Below, piece after piece: positions 9,828 through 20,055 of a stretch of 43,765 nt of DNA. Each line of letters begins with the position of its first letter. Positions within the stretch are counted from its first letter, which is position 1. Position numbers and translations under genes: made by a program. The stretch is taken from the NCBI GenBank assembly GCA_036390115.1, contig DASWCM010000003.1:165111-208875 (forward strand), in the 5' to 3' direction. Below the pieces are notes generated by a model. The model worked only from the letters and a program-made list of their open reading frames with translations. It ran no database searches and had not been told where the DNA came from. This DNA is from Blattabacteriaceae bacterium. Its GTDB lineage: Bacteria; Bacteroidota; Bacteroidia; Flavobacteriales; Blattabacteriaceae.

Positions 9828-12413
9828 ATGGACTTTAGCAAATTGACCATAAAATCTCAGGAAGCTATACAAACTGCACAAGAAATTGCACGAAAATATA
9901 ATCATCAATCTATAGAAACTTCCCATATTCTTAAGGGTATATTCCAAGTTGATGAAAATATATGTCCTTTTCTTTTAAAGAAACTTGGCGCAAATCCTAA
10001 AATCGTAGAAAGACATCTGGATGAAGCTATTAAAAAATTACCAAAAGTAATAGGTTCATCCAGAACCTACTTTAGCAGCCAAAGTATAAAGATGTTTATA
10101 GATGCTGATTTTTTGGCCAAAAAACTCAACGATGATTTTATTTCTATTGAACATCTAATATGGTCTCTCCTAAAAATAGGAGATTACACTTCACAGGTTT
10201 TAAAAGATCAAGGAATTTACGAAAGGGAACTTGCAAAGTTTATTGATGAAATGAGAAAGAAAGATGGAAAGGTGCAATCTCAATACTCTGAAAGAGTATA
10301 TAACTCTTTGTATAAATACGCTAATAACTTAAATCAATTGGCTAGAGAAGGAATTCTTGATTCAGTAATTGGGCGAGACGAAGAAATCCGACGTGTCTTG
10401 CACATATTATCTAGGAGAACAAAAAACAATCCCATTCTCATTGGAGAACCAGGAGTAGGGAAAACCGCTATTGCTGAAGGATTAGCTCATAGAATAATTA
10501 ACGGAGATATTCCAGAAAACTTAAGAGAAAAACAAATTTTTTCTCTTGATATGGGGGCATTGATAGCAGGTGCTAAATATAAAGGAGAATTTGAGGAGCG
10601 TTTAAAATCCTTAGTTAGGGAAGTTACTCAATCTGATGGAAGAATTATCCTATTCATCGATGAAATTCACACTCTGGTAAGTACTGGAGGAGAGGTGGCT
10701 GCTGCTAACATTCTTAAACCAGCATTAGCTAGAGGGGAATTACGCTCAATTGGAGCAACTACTCTTGGAGAATATCAGAAATCTTTCGAAAAAGATAAAG
10801 CTCTAGAGAGAAGATTTCAGAAGGTTTATGTGGCCGAGCCAGATGAATCCTCTGCTGTTTCAATTCTTAGAGGTCTTAAAGAGAAATATGAAAATCATCA
10901 CAAAGTCCGTATTAAAGATGAAGCAATCATTGCTGCAGTAGAACTTTCTCAAAGGTATATCGCTGATAGATTTCTCCCAGACAAAGCTATTGATTTAATC
11001 GATGAAGCAGCTTCTAAATTGAGCATGGAAATAAATTCAAAACCAGAATCTATTGACACTATTGATCGTAAGATTATTCATCTTGAAATTCAAATAGAAG
11101 CTATTAAAAGAGAAAAAGACGAAAAAAAACTTTTTGTTATTCAAAAATACTTGAAAAATATTAATAAGGAACGTGCTATTTTACACGAGCAATGGCAGGG
11201 AGAAAAAGATTTAATTGAAAGAATACAGAAATCTAAAGAAAACATTGAACGATTTAAAATTGAAGCGGATCAATCAGAGCGCTTAGGGTATTACAGTAGA
11301 GTTGCTGAACTTAGATATGGAAGGATTAAAGAAGAAGAGAAAAAAGTGAAAAACCTTGAGAAGGAGATTAATAAAAATTATCATTGTAAAAAAATGATAC
11401 AAGAAGAAGTTGTTAGAGAAGATATAGCTGATGTTGTATCTAAATGGACAGGTATTCCTTTGTCTAAAATGTTACAAAGTGAAAGAGAAAAACTACTTAA
11501 CATTGAAAGTAAATTGCGTAAAAGGATTATTGGGCAAGAAAACGCTATAAAATCTGTTTCTAATGCTATACGCAGGTCTCGTGCTGGAATTCAGTATGAA
11601 AATAGGCCAATAGGTTCTTTTCTTTTTATGGGGTCTACAGGGATAGGAAAGACAGAATTAGCGAAAGCATTGGCTGAATATCTGTTTAATGATGAAAATA
11701 ATATAGTCCGTATAGACATGAGTGAATATCAAGAATCTCATTCTGTTAGCAGACTTATAGGGTCTCCTCCAGGATATATAGGATATGATGAAGGAGGCCA
11801 ATTAACTGAACGTATTAGAAGGCGTCCTTATTCTGTAATTTTACTTGATGAAATCGAAAAGGCTAGCAGTGATGCTTTTAATATTCTCTTACAGGTTTTA
11901 GAGGATGGCCGTTTAACAGATGGCAAAGGTCGCACCGTTTCTTTCAAAGAAACCATTATTATTATGACATCTAACATTGGATCAGAAATAATTAAAGAAA
12001 ATTTTGATCAGAAAATGTGCGAGACAATTGTATATACAAAAAATAAACTAATGGAACTTTTAAAAAGAACAATACGGCCTGAATTCATCAATCGGATTGA
12101 TGAGATTATTTTATTTAAACCTTTGTTTCATTACGAAATACAAAAAATAGTACAAATCCAATTAAATATGATAAACAAAAGGTTATCAAGAAGAGGAATC
12201 TTTTTAAAGATTACCAAAGAAGCCACTGAATATTTGTCTGAAAAAGGATATGACCCATATTTTGGAGCTCGTCCCTTAAAAAGAGAAATTCAGAACGAAG
12301 TTCTAAATAAACTTTCTAAAGAAATTCTTTATGGAAAGATCGTGGAAAACGATATTATTCTTCTTGACTTCTTAAAAAAAGAAGGGATTGTTTTTCGAAA
12401 ACAAAAAAATTAG
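9828..12413 (+). CDS. clpB: ATP-dependent disaggregase ClpB
   Basis: ClpB is a hexameric AAA+ chaperone that pulls proteins out of aggregates together with DnaK, DnaJ and GrpE. The N-domain ([18 protein letters not shown]) is present. The first AAA module has Walker [16 protein letters not shown] and Walker [12 protein letters not shown]. The long M-domain coiled coil lies near residues 400-530. The second AAA module has Walker [19 protein letters not shown], with S in place of the usual P, and Walker [11 protein letters not shown]. At 861 residues it is full length. It starts 3 bp after the fabG pseudogene ends and is followed 12 bp later by lysS, so it may once have shared a transcript with prfB and fabG. 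Confidence 0.97.
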   Translation: MDFSKLTIKSQEAIQTAQEIARKYNHQSIETSHILKGIFQVDENICPFLLKKLGANPKIVERHLDEAIKKLPKVIGSSRTYFSSQSIKMFIDADFLAKKLNDDFISIEHLIWSLLKIGDYTSQVLKDQGIYERELAKFIDEMRKKDGKVQSQYSERVYNSLYKYANNLNQLAREGILDSVIGRDEEIRRVLHILSRRTKNNPILIGEPGVGKTAIAEGLAHRIINGDIPENLREKQIFSLDMGALIAGAKYKGEFEERLKSLVREVTQSDGRIILFIDEIHTLVSTGGEVAAANILKPALARGELRSIGATTLGEYQKSFEKDKALERRFQKVYVAEPDESSAVSILRGLKEKYENHHKVRIKDEAIIAAVELSQRYIADRFLPDKAIDLIDEAASKLSMEINSKPESIDTIDRKIIHLEIQIEAIKREKDEKKLFVIQKYLKNINKERAILHEQWQGEKDLIERIQKSKENIERFKIEADQSERLGYYSRVAELRYGRIKEEEKKVKNLEKEINKNYHCKKMIQEEVVREDIADVVSKWTGIPLSKMLQSEREKLLNIESKLRKRIIGQENAIKSVSNAIRRSRAGIQYENRPIGSFLFMGSTGIGKTELAKALAEYLFNDENNIVRIDMSEYQESHSVSRLIGSPPGYIGYDEGGQLTERIRRRPYSVILLDEIEKASSDAFNILLQVLEDGRLTDGKGRTVSFKETIIIMTSNIGSEIIKENFDQKMCETIVYTKNKLMELLKRTIRPEFINRIDEIILFKPLFHYEIQKIVQIQLNMINKRLSRRGIFLKITKEATEYLSEKGYDPYFGARPLKREIQNEVLNKLSKEILYGKIVENDIILLDFLKKEGIVFRKQKN

Positions 12414-12425
12414 TCTAAATTTTTT

Positions 12426-13913
12426 ATGCAAGAAAATATACTAAAAAATAAAATTGATCAATTAAAAGTTCTAGGCGTAGAACCTTATCCAGCGATAATT
12501 CCTCAGGAAAATACAAGTGCTAAAGAAATTTTTGAAAATTTCGAAAATGGAAGAAAAGTCTGTCTTTACGGGCGTATAATGAGTATTCGTATTATGGGAA
12601 AAGCTGCTTTTGCAGAAATAAAAGATTATAGTGGTAGAGTGCAAATTTACATTACTAGACATGTAATTTCCATAAATATTAAAAAAAATATTAATGCTTA
12701 CAATTTTCTTTTCAAGAAACTCCTTGATATAGGTGATATTCTTAGCATTGAGGGATTTTTATTCAAAACAAAAGTAGGTAAGATCACCGTTTACGTTGAA
12801 TCTTTTTCCCTCCTCTCAAAATCTCTACGTACACTTCCTCAGGTTAAAACTGACGATAAAGGTATAGTACATGATGCTTTCTTCTCTATTGAACAGAGAT
12901 ATAGAATGAGGTATGTTGATTTAATTGTCAATGATAATGTCAAGGATATTTTCGTTAAACGAAGTAAAATCATTCAATTTATCCGACAATATTTGAATAA
13001 ATTCGATTATATTGAAGTAGAAACTCCTATTTTACAACCAATTCCAGGGGGAGCTCTGGCTCGGCCGTTTATAACATATCATAATACACTTAATACACCT
13101 ATATATCTACGTATTTCCAACGAGTTGTATTTAAAAAAACTTATTGTAGGCGGGTTTAAAGGCGTCTACGAATTTGCCAAAGACTTTAGAAACGAAGGGA
13201 TAGACAAAACACATAATCCAGAGTTTACTCTTTTAGAGCTTTACGTTGCTTACAAAGATTATCATTGGATGATGAATTTTAGTGAAAAATTAATAAGGGA
13301 TCTTGTTTTGGCTCTAAATGGCAAAGAAACCCTTCAGTTTGGGGATAAAATTATTGAATTTAAAGTTCCTTTTACTCGTATTTCCATTTTTGAAGCTATT
13401 GAAAAATATACAGGTTTTGATATTAGTAAAATAAATGAAAAAGATTTACACAAAATTTGTCATAAACTTGGAATAGAAATCCAACCTGGAAAGGATAGTA
13501 AAGGAAGAATCATAGATGAAATCTTTAGAAAAAGATGTGAAAGCTATTATGTTAAACCAACTTTCATTATGGACTATCCAGAAGAAATGAGCCCCTTGAC
13601 AAGAAAACATAGAGAAAAATATGGACTTACGGAACGTTTTGAAATAATTATTAACGGACAAGAAATAGCGAATGCTTATTCTGAACTTAACGATCCAATC
13701 GATCAAGTATATCGATTTCAAGAGCAAATAAAGCTATATAAAAAAGGCGATAAAGAAGCAATGCTTCTTGATAAAGATTTTATTCAAGCGCTTGAATTTG
13801 GAATGCCACCTTCTGCAGGAATTGGTATCGGAATAGATCGATTGGTGATGTTACTAACAAAGCAAACTTCTATTCAAGAAGTTATTTTTTTCCCTCAAAT
13901 GCGTCCAAAATAA
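12426..13913 (+). CDS. lysS: Lysyl-tRNA synthetase, class II
   Basis: LysS charges tRNA-Lys. The N-terminal OB-fold anticodon-binding domain covers about residues 1-145 (GRIMSIRIMGKAAFAEIKD). The class II catalytic core shows motif 1 near IEVETPILQPIPGGALARPF, motif 2 in FAKDFRNEGIDKTHNPEFT and motif 3 in GIGIGIDRLVMLLT. The length of 495 residues is close to the E. coli enzyme and shorter than the C-terminally extended forms of many free-living Bacteroidota. The 3' end overlaps argH by 19 bp, tail to tail. Its tRNA substrate gene is at 34795. Confidence 0.97.
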   Translation: MQENILKNKIDQLKVLGVEPYPAIIPQENTSAKEIFENFENGRKVCLYGRIMSIRIMGKAAFAEIKDYSGRVQIYITRHVISINIKKNINAYNFLFKKLLDIGDILSIEGFLFKTKVGKITVYVESFSLLSKSLRTLPQVKTDDKGIVHDAFFSIEQRYRMRYVDLIVNDNVKDIFVKRSKIIQFIRQYLNKFDYIEVETPILQPIPGGALARPFITYHNTLNTPIYLRISNELYLKKLIVGGFKGVYEFAKDFRNEGIDKTHNPEFTLLELYVAYKDYHWMMNFSEKLIRDLVLALNGKETLQFGDKIIEFKVPFTRISIFEAIEKYTGFDISKINEKDLHKICHKLGIEIQPGKDSKGRIIDEIFRKRCESYYVKPTFIMDYPEEMSPLTRKHREKYGLTERFEIIINGQEIANAYSELNDPIDQVYRFQEQIKLYKKGDKEAMLLDKDFIQALEFGMPPSAGIGIGIDRLVMLLTKQTSIQEVIFFPQMRPK

Positions 13914-15238
13914 AGCAATTGATAAATTGCCTGATTAATTTTTTCAAAATTAAAAGAATCTAAAATTTTTTTCATACTATGAAAAATTTCTTTATTACAT
14001 AGATTTCCTATACTCCCTTCATGTGTATGATTTATTTCAACTGAAAATTTAAAAACACCATTTTTAAAATCATTATATACTTTTTTATAAGCATCTCTAA
14101 AAGGCATTCCATGCTTTGTAAGATTATTAACGACTTCAACACTAAATATTTGTTGATATTTTTCTTCAAAAAGAAGATCTTTTTTAAGAATGATTTTATT
14201 TATAACATAATTAGCCATTCGTAAACAATTTTTTAAATCTGAAAAAATAGGTAAAAAACGTTCTTTAATCACCTGTAAGTCTCTGTGATATCCTGAGGGA
14301 GAATTAGCTATCATTAAAGAAATTTCATTAGGAAATGCTATTAATCTATTGCACCGTGCTCGGATTAATTCAAAAACATCAGGATTTTTTTTATGAGGCA
14401 TTATGCTAGATCCTGTAGTTAATGAGTCCGAAAAGCTAATAAAACTAAAATTATGACTCAGATATAAGCATACATCCTGAGATAGTTTGCTTAAAGTAGA
14501 TGCTATTGAAGATATAGCGGATGAAGTTATCCGCTCTGTTTTTCCACGGCCCATTTGAGCGTATACAACATTATAATTTAGCGTTTCGAATCCAAGAAGG
14601 TAACTTGTCATATAGCGAATTAAAGGAAAAGAAGACCCATAACCAGCTGCAGATCCCAAAGGATTTCTGTTAACAATATGGTAAGCTGATCTAATAAAGA
14701 CTAAATCATCTATTAGGCTCTCAGCGTAAGCTGAGAGCCAAAGGCCAAAAGATGAAGGCATCGCCATTTGATAATGAGTATAACCTGGAATTAATACCTC
14801 TTTGTATATTTCGCTTAGATTGATCAAAGTTTCGAATAAATCTCTAATTAAAAAGACGATTTTTTGTATTTCTGCACGGGTAAATAATCTTAAGTCAAGG
14901 AGAATTTGGTCATTTCTGGACCGACCACTATGAATTTTTTTACCAATTTTACCAATCCGTTTGGTTAAAAAAAATTCAACTTGAGAGTGTATATCCTCAA
15001 CTCCTTTTTCAAGAATAAATTTTCCCAACAAAATTTCCCCGGTAATTTCCCGCAAAGTTTTGCATAAAACACTCAACTCGTAACTATTTAATAGTCCTAT
15101 TTTCTCTAACATAATGATATGAGCTGTAGTACCTACTACATCATAAGGAGCTAATAATAAATCAAATTCGGGTTCCAAACCTAGGGTAAACTTTTCTATT
15201 TCTTTGCTTATTTCAATTTCTTTTTGCCATAGTTTCAC
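13895..15238 (-). CDS. argH: Argininosuccinate lyase
   Basis: ArgH splits argininosuccinate into arginine and fumarate, the last step of arginine synthesis. The superfamily signature GSSIMPHKKNPDVFELIRAR (about residues 271-290) is intact. The N-terminal KIHSGRSRNDQ block and the catalytic TRTHLQ-like region, here PGYTHYQMAMPSSF, are clear. At 447 residues it is full length. No other arg gene is adjacent, as is common in scrambled reduced genomes. The 3' end overlaps lysS by 19 bp. Upstream of its start lies the htpG pseudogene. An internal inverted repeat with 10-bp arms is noted separately. Confidence 0.96.
   Translation of the reverse strand: MKLWQKEIEISKEIEKFTLGLEPEFDLLLAPYDVVGTTAHIIMLEKIGLLNSYELSVLCKTLREITGEILLGKFILEKGVEDIHSQVEFFLTKRIGKIGKKIHSGRSRNDQILLDLRLFTRAEIQKIVFLIRDLFETLINLSEIYKEVLIPGYTHYQMAMPSSFGLWLSAYAESLIDDLVFIRSAYHIVNRNPLGSAAGYGSSFPLIRYMTSYLLGFETLNYNVVYAQMGRGKTERITSSAISSIASTLSKLSQDVCLYLSHNFSFISFSDSLTTGSSIMPHKKNPDVFELIRARCNRLIAFPNEISLMIANSPSGYHRDLQVIKERFLPIFSDLKNCLRMANYVINKIILKKDLLFEEKYQQIFSVEVVNNLTKHGMPFRDAYKKVYNDFKNGVFKFSVEINHTHEGSIGNLCNKEIFHSMKKILDSFNFEKINQAIYQLLYFGRI
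14716..14739. repeat. Inverted repeat inside argH (10-bp arms, 4-nt loop)
   Basis: GGCTCTCAGC at 14716-14725, loop GTAA, GCTGAGAGCC at 14730-14739. It is a perfect, GC-rich hairpin in coding sequence, in the part encoding residues around LWLSAYAESL. Confidence 0.8.
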
Positions 15239-15285
15239 TGGTAAAATTTTTAAATTTAGATGGAAGAATTTTCACTCTAAATCTT

Positions 15286-16973
15286 TTAAAAAGATCTATT
15301 TATAAAATTAGTTAAAGGTTCTCCAGAAAACAATTTTTTAAAGCAAAGCTAAATCGATAGAATCTTTAATGAGATTTACCCTTTTAGATTCATCCTATTC
15401 TAAAAGGATTTTCTTCATAAGTTTATGATTTACTATTAGATTGTATTTTTCGTAGCTAGCCTCTATTTTCTACTAGACTCATTTATTTTATTCTTCCATA
15501 AATTATGGAACGGAAAAGGTAAATCTGTCTTTTGAAGAGTTTATAATCTTATGTTAATATTTTTATAGAAAGAGAAAACTTAAAGTATTTTTTTATTTTT
15601 CTTTTTCCACATTAGAGAGTGTAGACAATCCATTTTCTTTTTTATCAATCAATTTTTCGATGTGATCTTAATCTACTCTAATAAAAGAAATCCCATTATT
15701 TTTCATTTACAAGTTTTGAACTTGATGCAATGTCAAAGGAGTTTACAAAAAAATAATTTCATATCCCTTTTTTTTCGCTTATAGCTGTGCTGCGATTCTT
15801 TCTCGCTTGCATAGAGCGATATAACCTTATTATCTTTTTGAAGATCTTTAATCCTGTTCGGAAAATCTTTAAAAGTAAAATACTTACCATCTACATTTGG
15901 AGAAATGTAAAATTTTTTAGATCTTTCAAAGAATTCTTCATCGGTAATCATACCATATTCTATGATAATTTTCATGCTTTACCACTTTTTTTTTAGAATT
16001 ATTCTCGATTCTTTTTAAAGAACTTTTCAAGTTTATCAGATACTTTTCGAGTAATTCGATATTTTTTTTACAGTTTAGTCATATTGTATATGATAGCGGT
16101 ATGCATTTAGAGGAATATCATTAGTATCTATTGCCCTAATAGCATTTTTAGAAAATCAGTTCAAGATTATCGGTAACATAAACTTTATTTTTATATAATT
16201 GGATTTTATCTCCATCATTTTTAGACCCCTTTAAAATGGAAAGGATGCTCAATATTAATATTAATACAAAAATAAAGGATTTGAAAATTGTATATAGATC
16301 TCTATAAAACCTCCCTCATAGGTTTAGGGCAATTTACTATATTATACACTATAATTTTTTACAGCTTGGTTTTTTTTTTTGTCTCTTCTCTAGAACCAAA
16401 CTTTATTGGAAAATGTATATATTAGCAATATTTTTTAATAAGTCCATTAATGCGACTTTCTTATAGAAATTCTTTACTTTCATCGCTAATTTGTAAAATA
16501 ATTTCAGTTCCTCGTTTATTTTTTTTATCGGTTTCTTTTATTGTAAATGTAGGAACAAATCCAATGAACAGCTTAAACGTTTTTCTAAGATTTAGAAAAA
16601 ATCTCTACCCCCATAAAAGATGAATAGAAACCCATGTCCAATTATTGATTGAAGATGATCTTTACCTTTTTCTTGATATTTATCTACGAATTCTTCAGCA
16701 CCTGAAAAAGCAATTTGATTAATATATTTTTCCACAGATGTCCTCCCTATTCCTTGATCAATTACATACAGAGTTTTAGTTTCTTTATTTATTTTCAATT
16801 TTTACATCTATTCTATCCTAGTCGTATCAAAGTTTTTATCTTTGAAGTAGCATATGATGCATTGGAAATAAGTGCTCTTAAAAAAAGTTTTCTCTCATAA
16901 GAGAGAAATTTTATAATCATTGGAAAAATATTTTCTATAGAGACCTTACTGTTGTATTTTTTACTCTAATCAT
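15286..16973 (-). pseudogene. htpG: htpG pseudogene (Hsp90)
   Basis: HtpG is the bacterial Hsp90 chaperone. The fossil can be followed from its likely ATG (16971-16973) to the natural stop at 15286-15288, in family order but across several frames. The pieces are VSIENIFPMIIKFLS, LYVIDQGIG, EKYINQIAFSGAEEF, then RGTEIILQISDESKEFL and ESRINGLIKKYC. They continue with KNDGDKIQLYKNKVYVTDN, MITDEEFFERSKKF and ISLYASEKESQHSY, then YNLIVNHKLMKKIL, LIKDSIDLALL and SGEPLTNFI. The ATP-site segment DNGIGM reads DQGIGR and IIGHFGLGFYS is broken. There are many stops, and the span of about 1.69 kb is shorter than an intact gene. Both longest surviving frames are too short to act. Confidence 0.94.
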
Positions 16974-17173
16974 ATAGAATTTTTTTCTTATGAAAGGCTT
17001 CATAAATGATTTAAAAAAAATACCAATTTAGTCTTTATGGAATGTATTAACAATACGGCTGTTTTAGCTGGAATGTTAACAACTAAGAAAAAGATCGGAA
17101 AAAGCATTCCGTTATGCGCTTATTTATTTAAAAGTATATTTTTAATATTCGTTACTACTTTGATGACAATTTG

Positions 17174-17201
17174 GTATATTACACTTATAAGTGTAATATA
17201 C
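17174..17201. repeat. Perfect 28-bp palindrome
   Basis: The 14-base half GTATATTACACTTA is followed directly by its exact reverse complement, with no loop. The flanking bases break the symmetry. It lies in the non-coding stretch downstream of aceF and could be a bidirectional terminator stem, a protein-binding site or a replication-generated palindrome. There is no T-run on either side, which weakens the terminator reading. Confidence 0.9.
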
Positions 17202-17276
17202 TTGATTTTTTCCCCAGACTGTCCAAAGTTTTTTTAAATTTTTGTAAGACAGTATGGAATTCGTAGATTTAGCTTT

Positions 17277-17441
17277 TTATAATGTTTTTGCAGCATACGC
17301 TGGTTCATGCAATATATTCCTAATATGATTGTCAGTAATTTTAGTTATAAGATTTTTCGCTAAATTTTTAATAAAATTAATGGCAGACTTAAAGAGATCA
17401 GCTTCCTTCGGAAGAATTTTATTAGTAGAAAATTTAATTTT
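17277..17441 (-). pseudogene. Unidentified decayed reading frame
   Basis: On the minus strand a 54-codon open stretch includes LPKEADLFKSAINFIKNL and then ITDNHIRNILHEPAYAAKTL, stop. The same frame, read through stops, carries more protein-like sequence on both sides (AIDKKI...RRAFSKKK before, and SILSYKNLKKLWTVWGKN after). The lysine-rich, helix-like composition and single stops spaced along one frame suggest an eroded gene. I cannot name the family. It lies immediately downstream of aceF on the same strand. Confidence 0.3.
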
Positions 17442-17553
17442 CTACTTTTTTGGGAAAAGTTTTTCCAAAGATTATTTTTTTTTGCTAAAAGCTCTACGTA
17501 TTTAGATTTTTTTATCTATTGCTTACACAATAAGATTGTTTTATCCTTTTAGT

Positions 17554-18537
17554 TTAAATTAAACTAATAAAAGGATCCTCTATAAATTTTTTTAGAGTCC
17601 TGAAGTATTCAGCAGCTACTGAACCATCTATTATACGATGATCACAAGCTAATGTAGTTTTCATTGTATAGCCTGTAGATAATCTACCTCTTTTAATAAA
17701 GGGTTTTTCAACGATAGTTCCAACTGAAAGGATGCAAGAATTAGGCTGGTTGATGATTGAAGTAAAAGATTCTATTCCAAACATTCCTAAATTTGAAATA
17801 GTAAAACTACTTCCCTCTATTTCTTTAGCTTTAATTATGCTAATTCTAGCACGGTTAGATTTCTCTTTTACTTCAAAAGAAATTTGTTTTATAGATTTTT
17901 GATCTACGTGAAAAATTACTGGAACGAGTAATCCATATTTTATGGATACAACTACGCCTATATTTATATAGGCATTATAGACAATATTTTCCTCTGTCCA
18001 AAAAGCGTTTATTAATTTATGTTCAAGAATGGCTAAAGCAGAAGCTTTAATAATAAAATCATTAATTGTGATTTTTACATCTGTAAGTTTTTTATTTACT
18101 TCCTGTCTCAATTGAAGAATTTTCTCCATATCTATTTCCATTGTCAAATAGAAATGAGGAGCTGTAAACTTTGATTCGCTTAAACGTTTTGATATAATTT
18201 TACGTGTGGATGAATGTTTTTCTATTCTTTGTGGCTCTCTGTCATTTTTATCTACATATCGTTTATTGGTATCTTCTATTAGGTCGCTAATATCTTCTCC
18301 TTCTTCACCTATAATAGCAAGAATTTTATCTACTTTAGTACTTTCACCTTCCTCTAATCCAGCATAAAGCAATATTCCACTAACATCAACTTCAAAATCT
18401 TGATTGACCTTGTCTGTTTTAATTTCAGCTAAAATATCTCCTTCTGAAATTTTATCTCCAACTTTTTTATACCATCTGATCAACTTTCCTTCTTCCATAG
18501 TATCACTCAAACGTGGCATAGTTATTATTTCTGCCAT
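17554..18537 (-). CDS. aceF: Pyruvate dehydrogenase E2 (dihydrolipoamide acetyltransferase), short form
   Basis: E2 is the core of the pyruvate dehydrogenase complex, transferring acetyl groups from lipoate to CoA. The single N-terminal lipoyl domain begins MAEIITMPRLSDTMEEGKL and has the lipoylated lysine in AEIKTDKVNQDF. The catalytic domain starts near residue 108 (STRKIISKRLSESKFTAPHF) and contains the active-site DHRIIDGSVAAEYF. Between them is only a charged linker of about 30 residues. The peripheral subunit-binding domain that normally docks E1 and E3 is not visible. The length of 327 residues agrees with its loss. It lies directly downstream of pdhA. lipB, needed for lipoylation, is at 39511. 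Confidence 0.92.
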   Translation of the reverse strand: MAEIITMPRLSDTMEEGKLIRWYKKVGDKISEGDILAEIKTDKVNQDFEVDVSGILLYAGLEEGESTKVDKILAIIGEEGEDISDLIEDTNKRYVDKNDREPQRIEKHSSTRKIISKRLSESKFTAPHFYLTMEIDMEKILQLRQEVNKKLTDVKITINDFIIKASALAILEHKLINAFWTEENIVYNAYINIGVVVSIKYGLLVPVIFHVDQKSIKQISFEVKEKSNRARISIIKAKEIEGSSFTISNLGMFGIESFTSIINQPNSCILSVGTIVEKPFIKRGRLSTGYTMKTTLACDHRIIDGSVAAEYFRTLKKFIEDPFISLI

Positions 18538-18574
18538 ATATGTTTGTTATTATCTCAAATTAAAATCAAGACAT

Positions 18575-19564
18575 TTAATCAACAAATGGATAATTTTTTT
18601 GTTTTGAAACTAATTCATACATCTGTTCTATTTTAGGTAAATGCGAATTTCCCTCAAAGAGAACAGATGATTCCACTTCTGATTTTGCTTTTTCTTCAAA
18701 ATATTCTAATTGTTTTTCTGAAGCCCATTGATTTATCAATATCAATTTTTTTACTCTAAGTATAGGGTCTTGTTTTTTATACTGTTCCACCTCTTCTTTA
18801 GAACGATAAGTTTCTGAATCGGATATGGAATGGCCCCTATATCGATAGGTTCGAACATCTAAAAAACTTGGGCCTTTTCCAAGACGAGCTCTCTCTATAG
18901 CTAGATTAGCTGCTTTAGCTACTTTTGCTGGATCCATTCCTTCTACTGGATAAGAAGGCATATCGTAAGCGTATCCAATTTTGTAAATCTCTTTAAGATT
19001 AGTGCTTCTATCGATAGAAGTACTCATTGCGTATCTATTATTTTCACAAATAAAAACTACAGGCAATTTCCATGTCATTGACATATTAAAAGTCTCATGT
19101 AAAGAACCTTGGCGAACGGCTCCATCACCCAAAAGTGTAATAGTCACGTATTTTCTATTGAAGTACTTATTTGCGAAAGCAATTCCTGCACCTAGTGGTA
19201 TTTGGCCTCCCACTATACCATATCCTCCATAAAATCTTTTTTCTTTATCGAAAAGGTGCATAGACCCCCCCATACCTCTAGAAGTTCCAGTAATTTTTCC
19301 TAAAAGTTCAGCCAAAACTTTCTGGGGAACCACCCCCAGTGCAATAGATAAAATATGACAACGATAGGCCGTTATCATCTGATCTTTAGTAAGATCCATC
19401 GCATGGCTGACTCCAGCTGGAATTGCTTCTTGTCCATTATATAAATGCAAAAATCCCCTTATTTTTTTTTTTAAATATAAAAATCGGCATTTATCTTCAA
19501 ATCTTCTCCAGAAAAACATATTTTGGAACCATTTAAAATAAGTCTGGGAAGTAATTTCTTTCAT
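18575..19564 (-). CDS. pdhA: Pyruvate dehydrogenase E1 alpha subunit
   Basis: E1 alpha, together with E1 beta (not in the window), decarboxylates pyruvate using thiamine pyrophosphate. The TPP motif runs from GDGAVRQGSLHETFNMS to ICENNRYAMSTS. Other conserved blocks are YRCHILSIALG, GRGMGGSMHLF in the form GTSRGMGGSMHLF, GYGIVGGQIPLGAG, and the phosphorylation-loop region YRYRGHSISDSETYRSKEEV. At 329 residues it is full length. It is followed 37 bp later by aceF on the same strand, giving a pdhA-aceF unit. E1 beta and E3 must be encoded elsewhere. Confidence 0.95.
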   Translation of the reverse strand: MKEITSQTYFKWFQNMFFWRRFEDKCRFLYLKKKIRGFLHLYNGQEAIPAGVSHAMDLTKDQMITAYRCHILSIALGVVPQKVLAELLGKITGTSRGMGGSMHLFDKEKRFYGGYGIVGGQIPLGAGIAFANKYFNRKYVTITLLGDGAVRQGSLHETFNMSMTWKLPVVFICENNRYAMSTSIDRSTNLKEIYKIGYAYDMPSYPVEGMDPAKVAKAANLAIERARLGKGPSFLDVRTYRYRGHSISDSETYRSKEEVEQYKKQDPILRVKKLILINQWASEKQLEYFEEKAKSEVESSVLFEGNSHLPKIEQMYELVSKQKNYPFVD

Positions 19565-19685
19565 TATGTCTCTATTTATTATTTTTAGATGGAATGCATT
19601 TTATATTTCGGATATTTTACTAAATTACACTTTTTTTTTTCAATGCTTTTGGATAATTTCATTTTCTTTATAAAAACAAATTCTT

Positions 19686-20035
19686 GTGCAAAAGAAAAGT
19701 GAAAAAGAATTGGATTCTCATCATTTAATACCTTTTATTGTAAAAGCTGCCCCTTTATGGGGAAGAGTTTTTAAGGGTAAAAATCCTCAAAGGAAAATAA
19801 AATTCCTACATTTAAAGCTCTATTTTTTTACTCTTTTTTGTTTGGCGATTTTTAGTAGGATTTATTATTGGATCTGCTATAGGACTTAATTACTTATTCT
19901 ATATTAAATTGCATACTATTACATGCATTAAATAATTTTATAGGAAGTTTATATTTTTCAGTCCAAAGAAAAGGAAAAGTATTAGGAAAAATATTGGAAT
20001 GTATAATAAATAATCATTATATATTTTTAATATAG
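19686..20035 (+). pseudogene. Frameshifted small membrane-protein remnant, unidentified
   Basis: A GTG-initiated frame gives MQKKSEKELDSHHLIPFIV, then KAAPLWGRVFKGKNPQRKI and LHLKLYFFTLF before losing sense near the T-run at about 19840. Shifting frame there restores a hydrophobic segment, FFVWRFLVGFIIGSAIGL then NYLFYIKL, ending at 19935. A third frame then carries ALNNFIGSLYFSVQRKGKV and LGKILECIINN to a stop at 20035. The three pieces together look like one small membrane protein broken by two frameshifts. I do not recognise the family. A sequencing or assembly error at the homopolymer is an alternative. The 120 bp before it (19565-19685) should carry the pdhA promoter; I see nothing else there. 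Confidence 0.4.
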
Positions 20036-20055
20036 ATACTTTTTATGCTAGTTTT

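Larger units (their letters stand above)
16974..17553. other. Gene-free decayed region between htpG fossil and aceF
   Basis: About 580 bp without an intact gene. It holds a perfect 28-bp palindrome (17174-17201) and a minus-strand open segment (17277-17441) that looks like eroded coding sequence. A 66-codon plus-strand frame at 17037-17237 crosses the palindrome and resembles nothing I know. Confidence 0.5.

Noticed and set aside
17037-17237. 66-codon plus-strand frame with a hydrophobic segment
   Set aside because: It crosses the 28-bp palindrome, resembles no family I know and lies in a decayed region; I see no support for a real gene.
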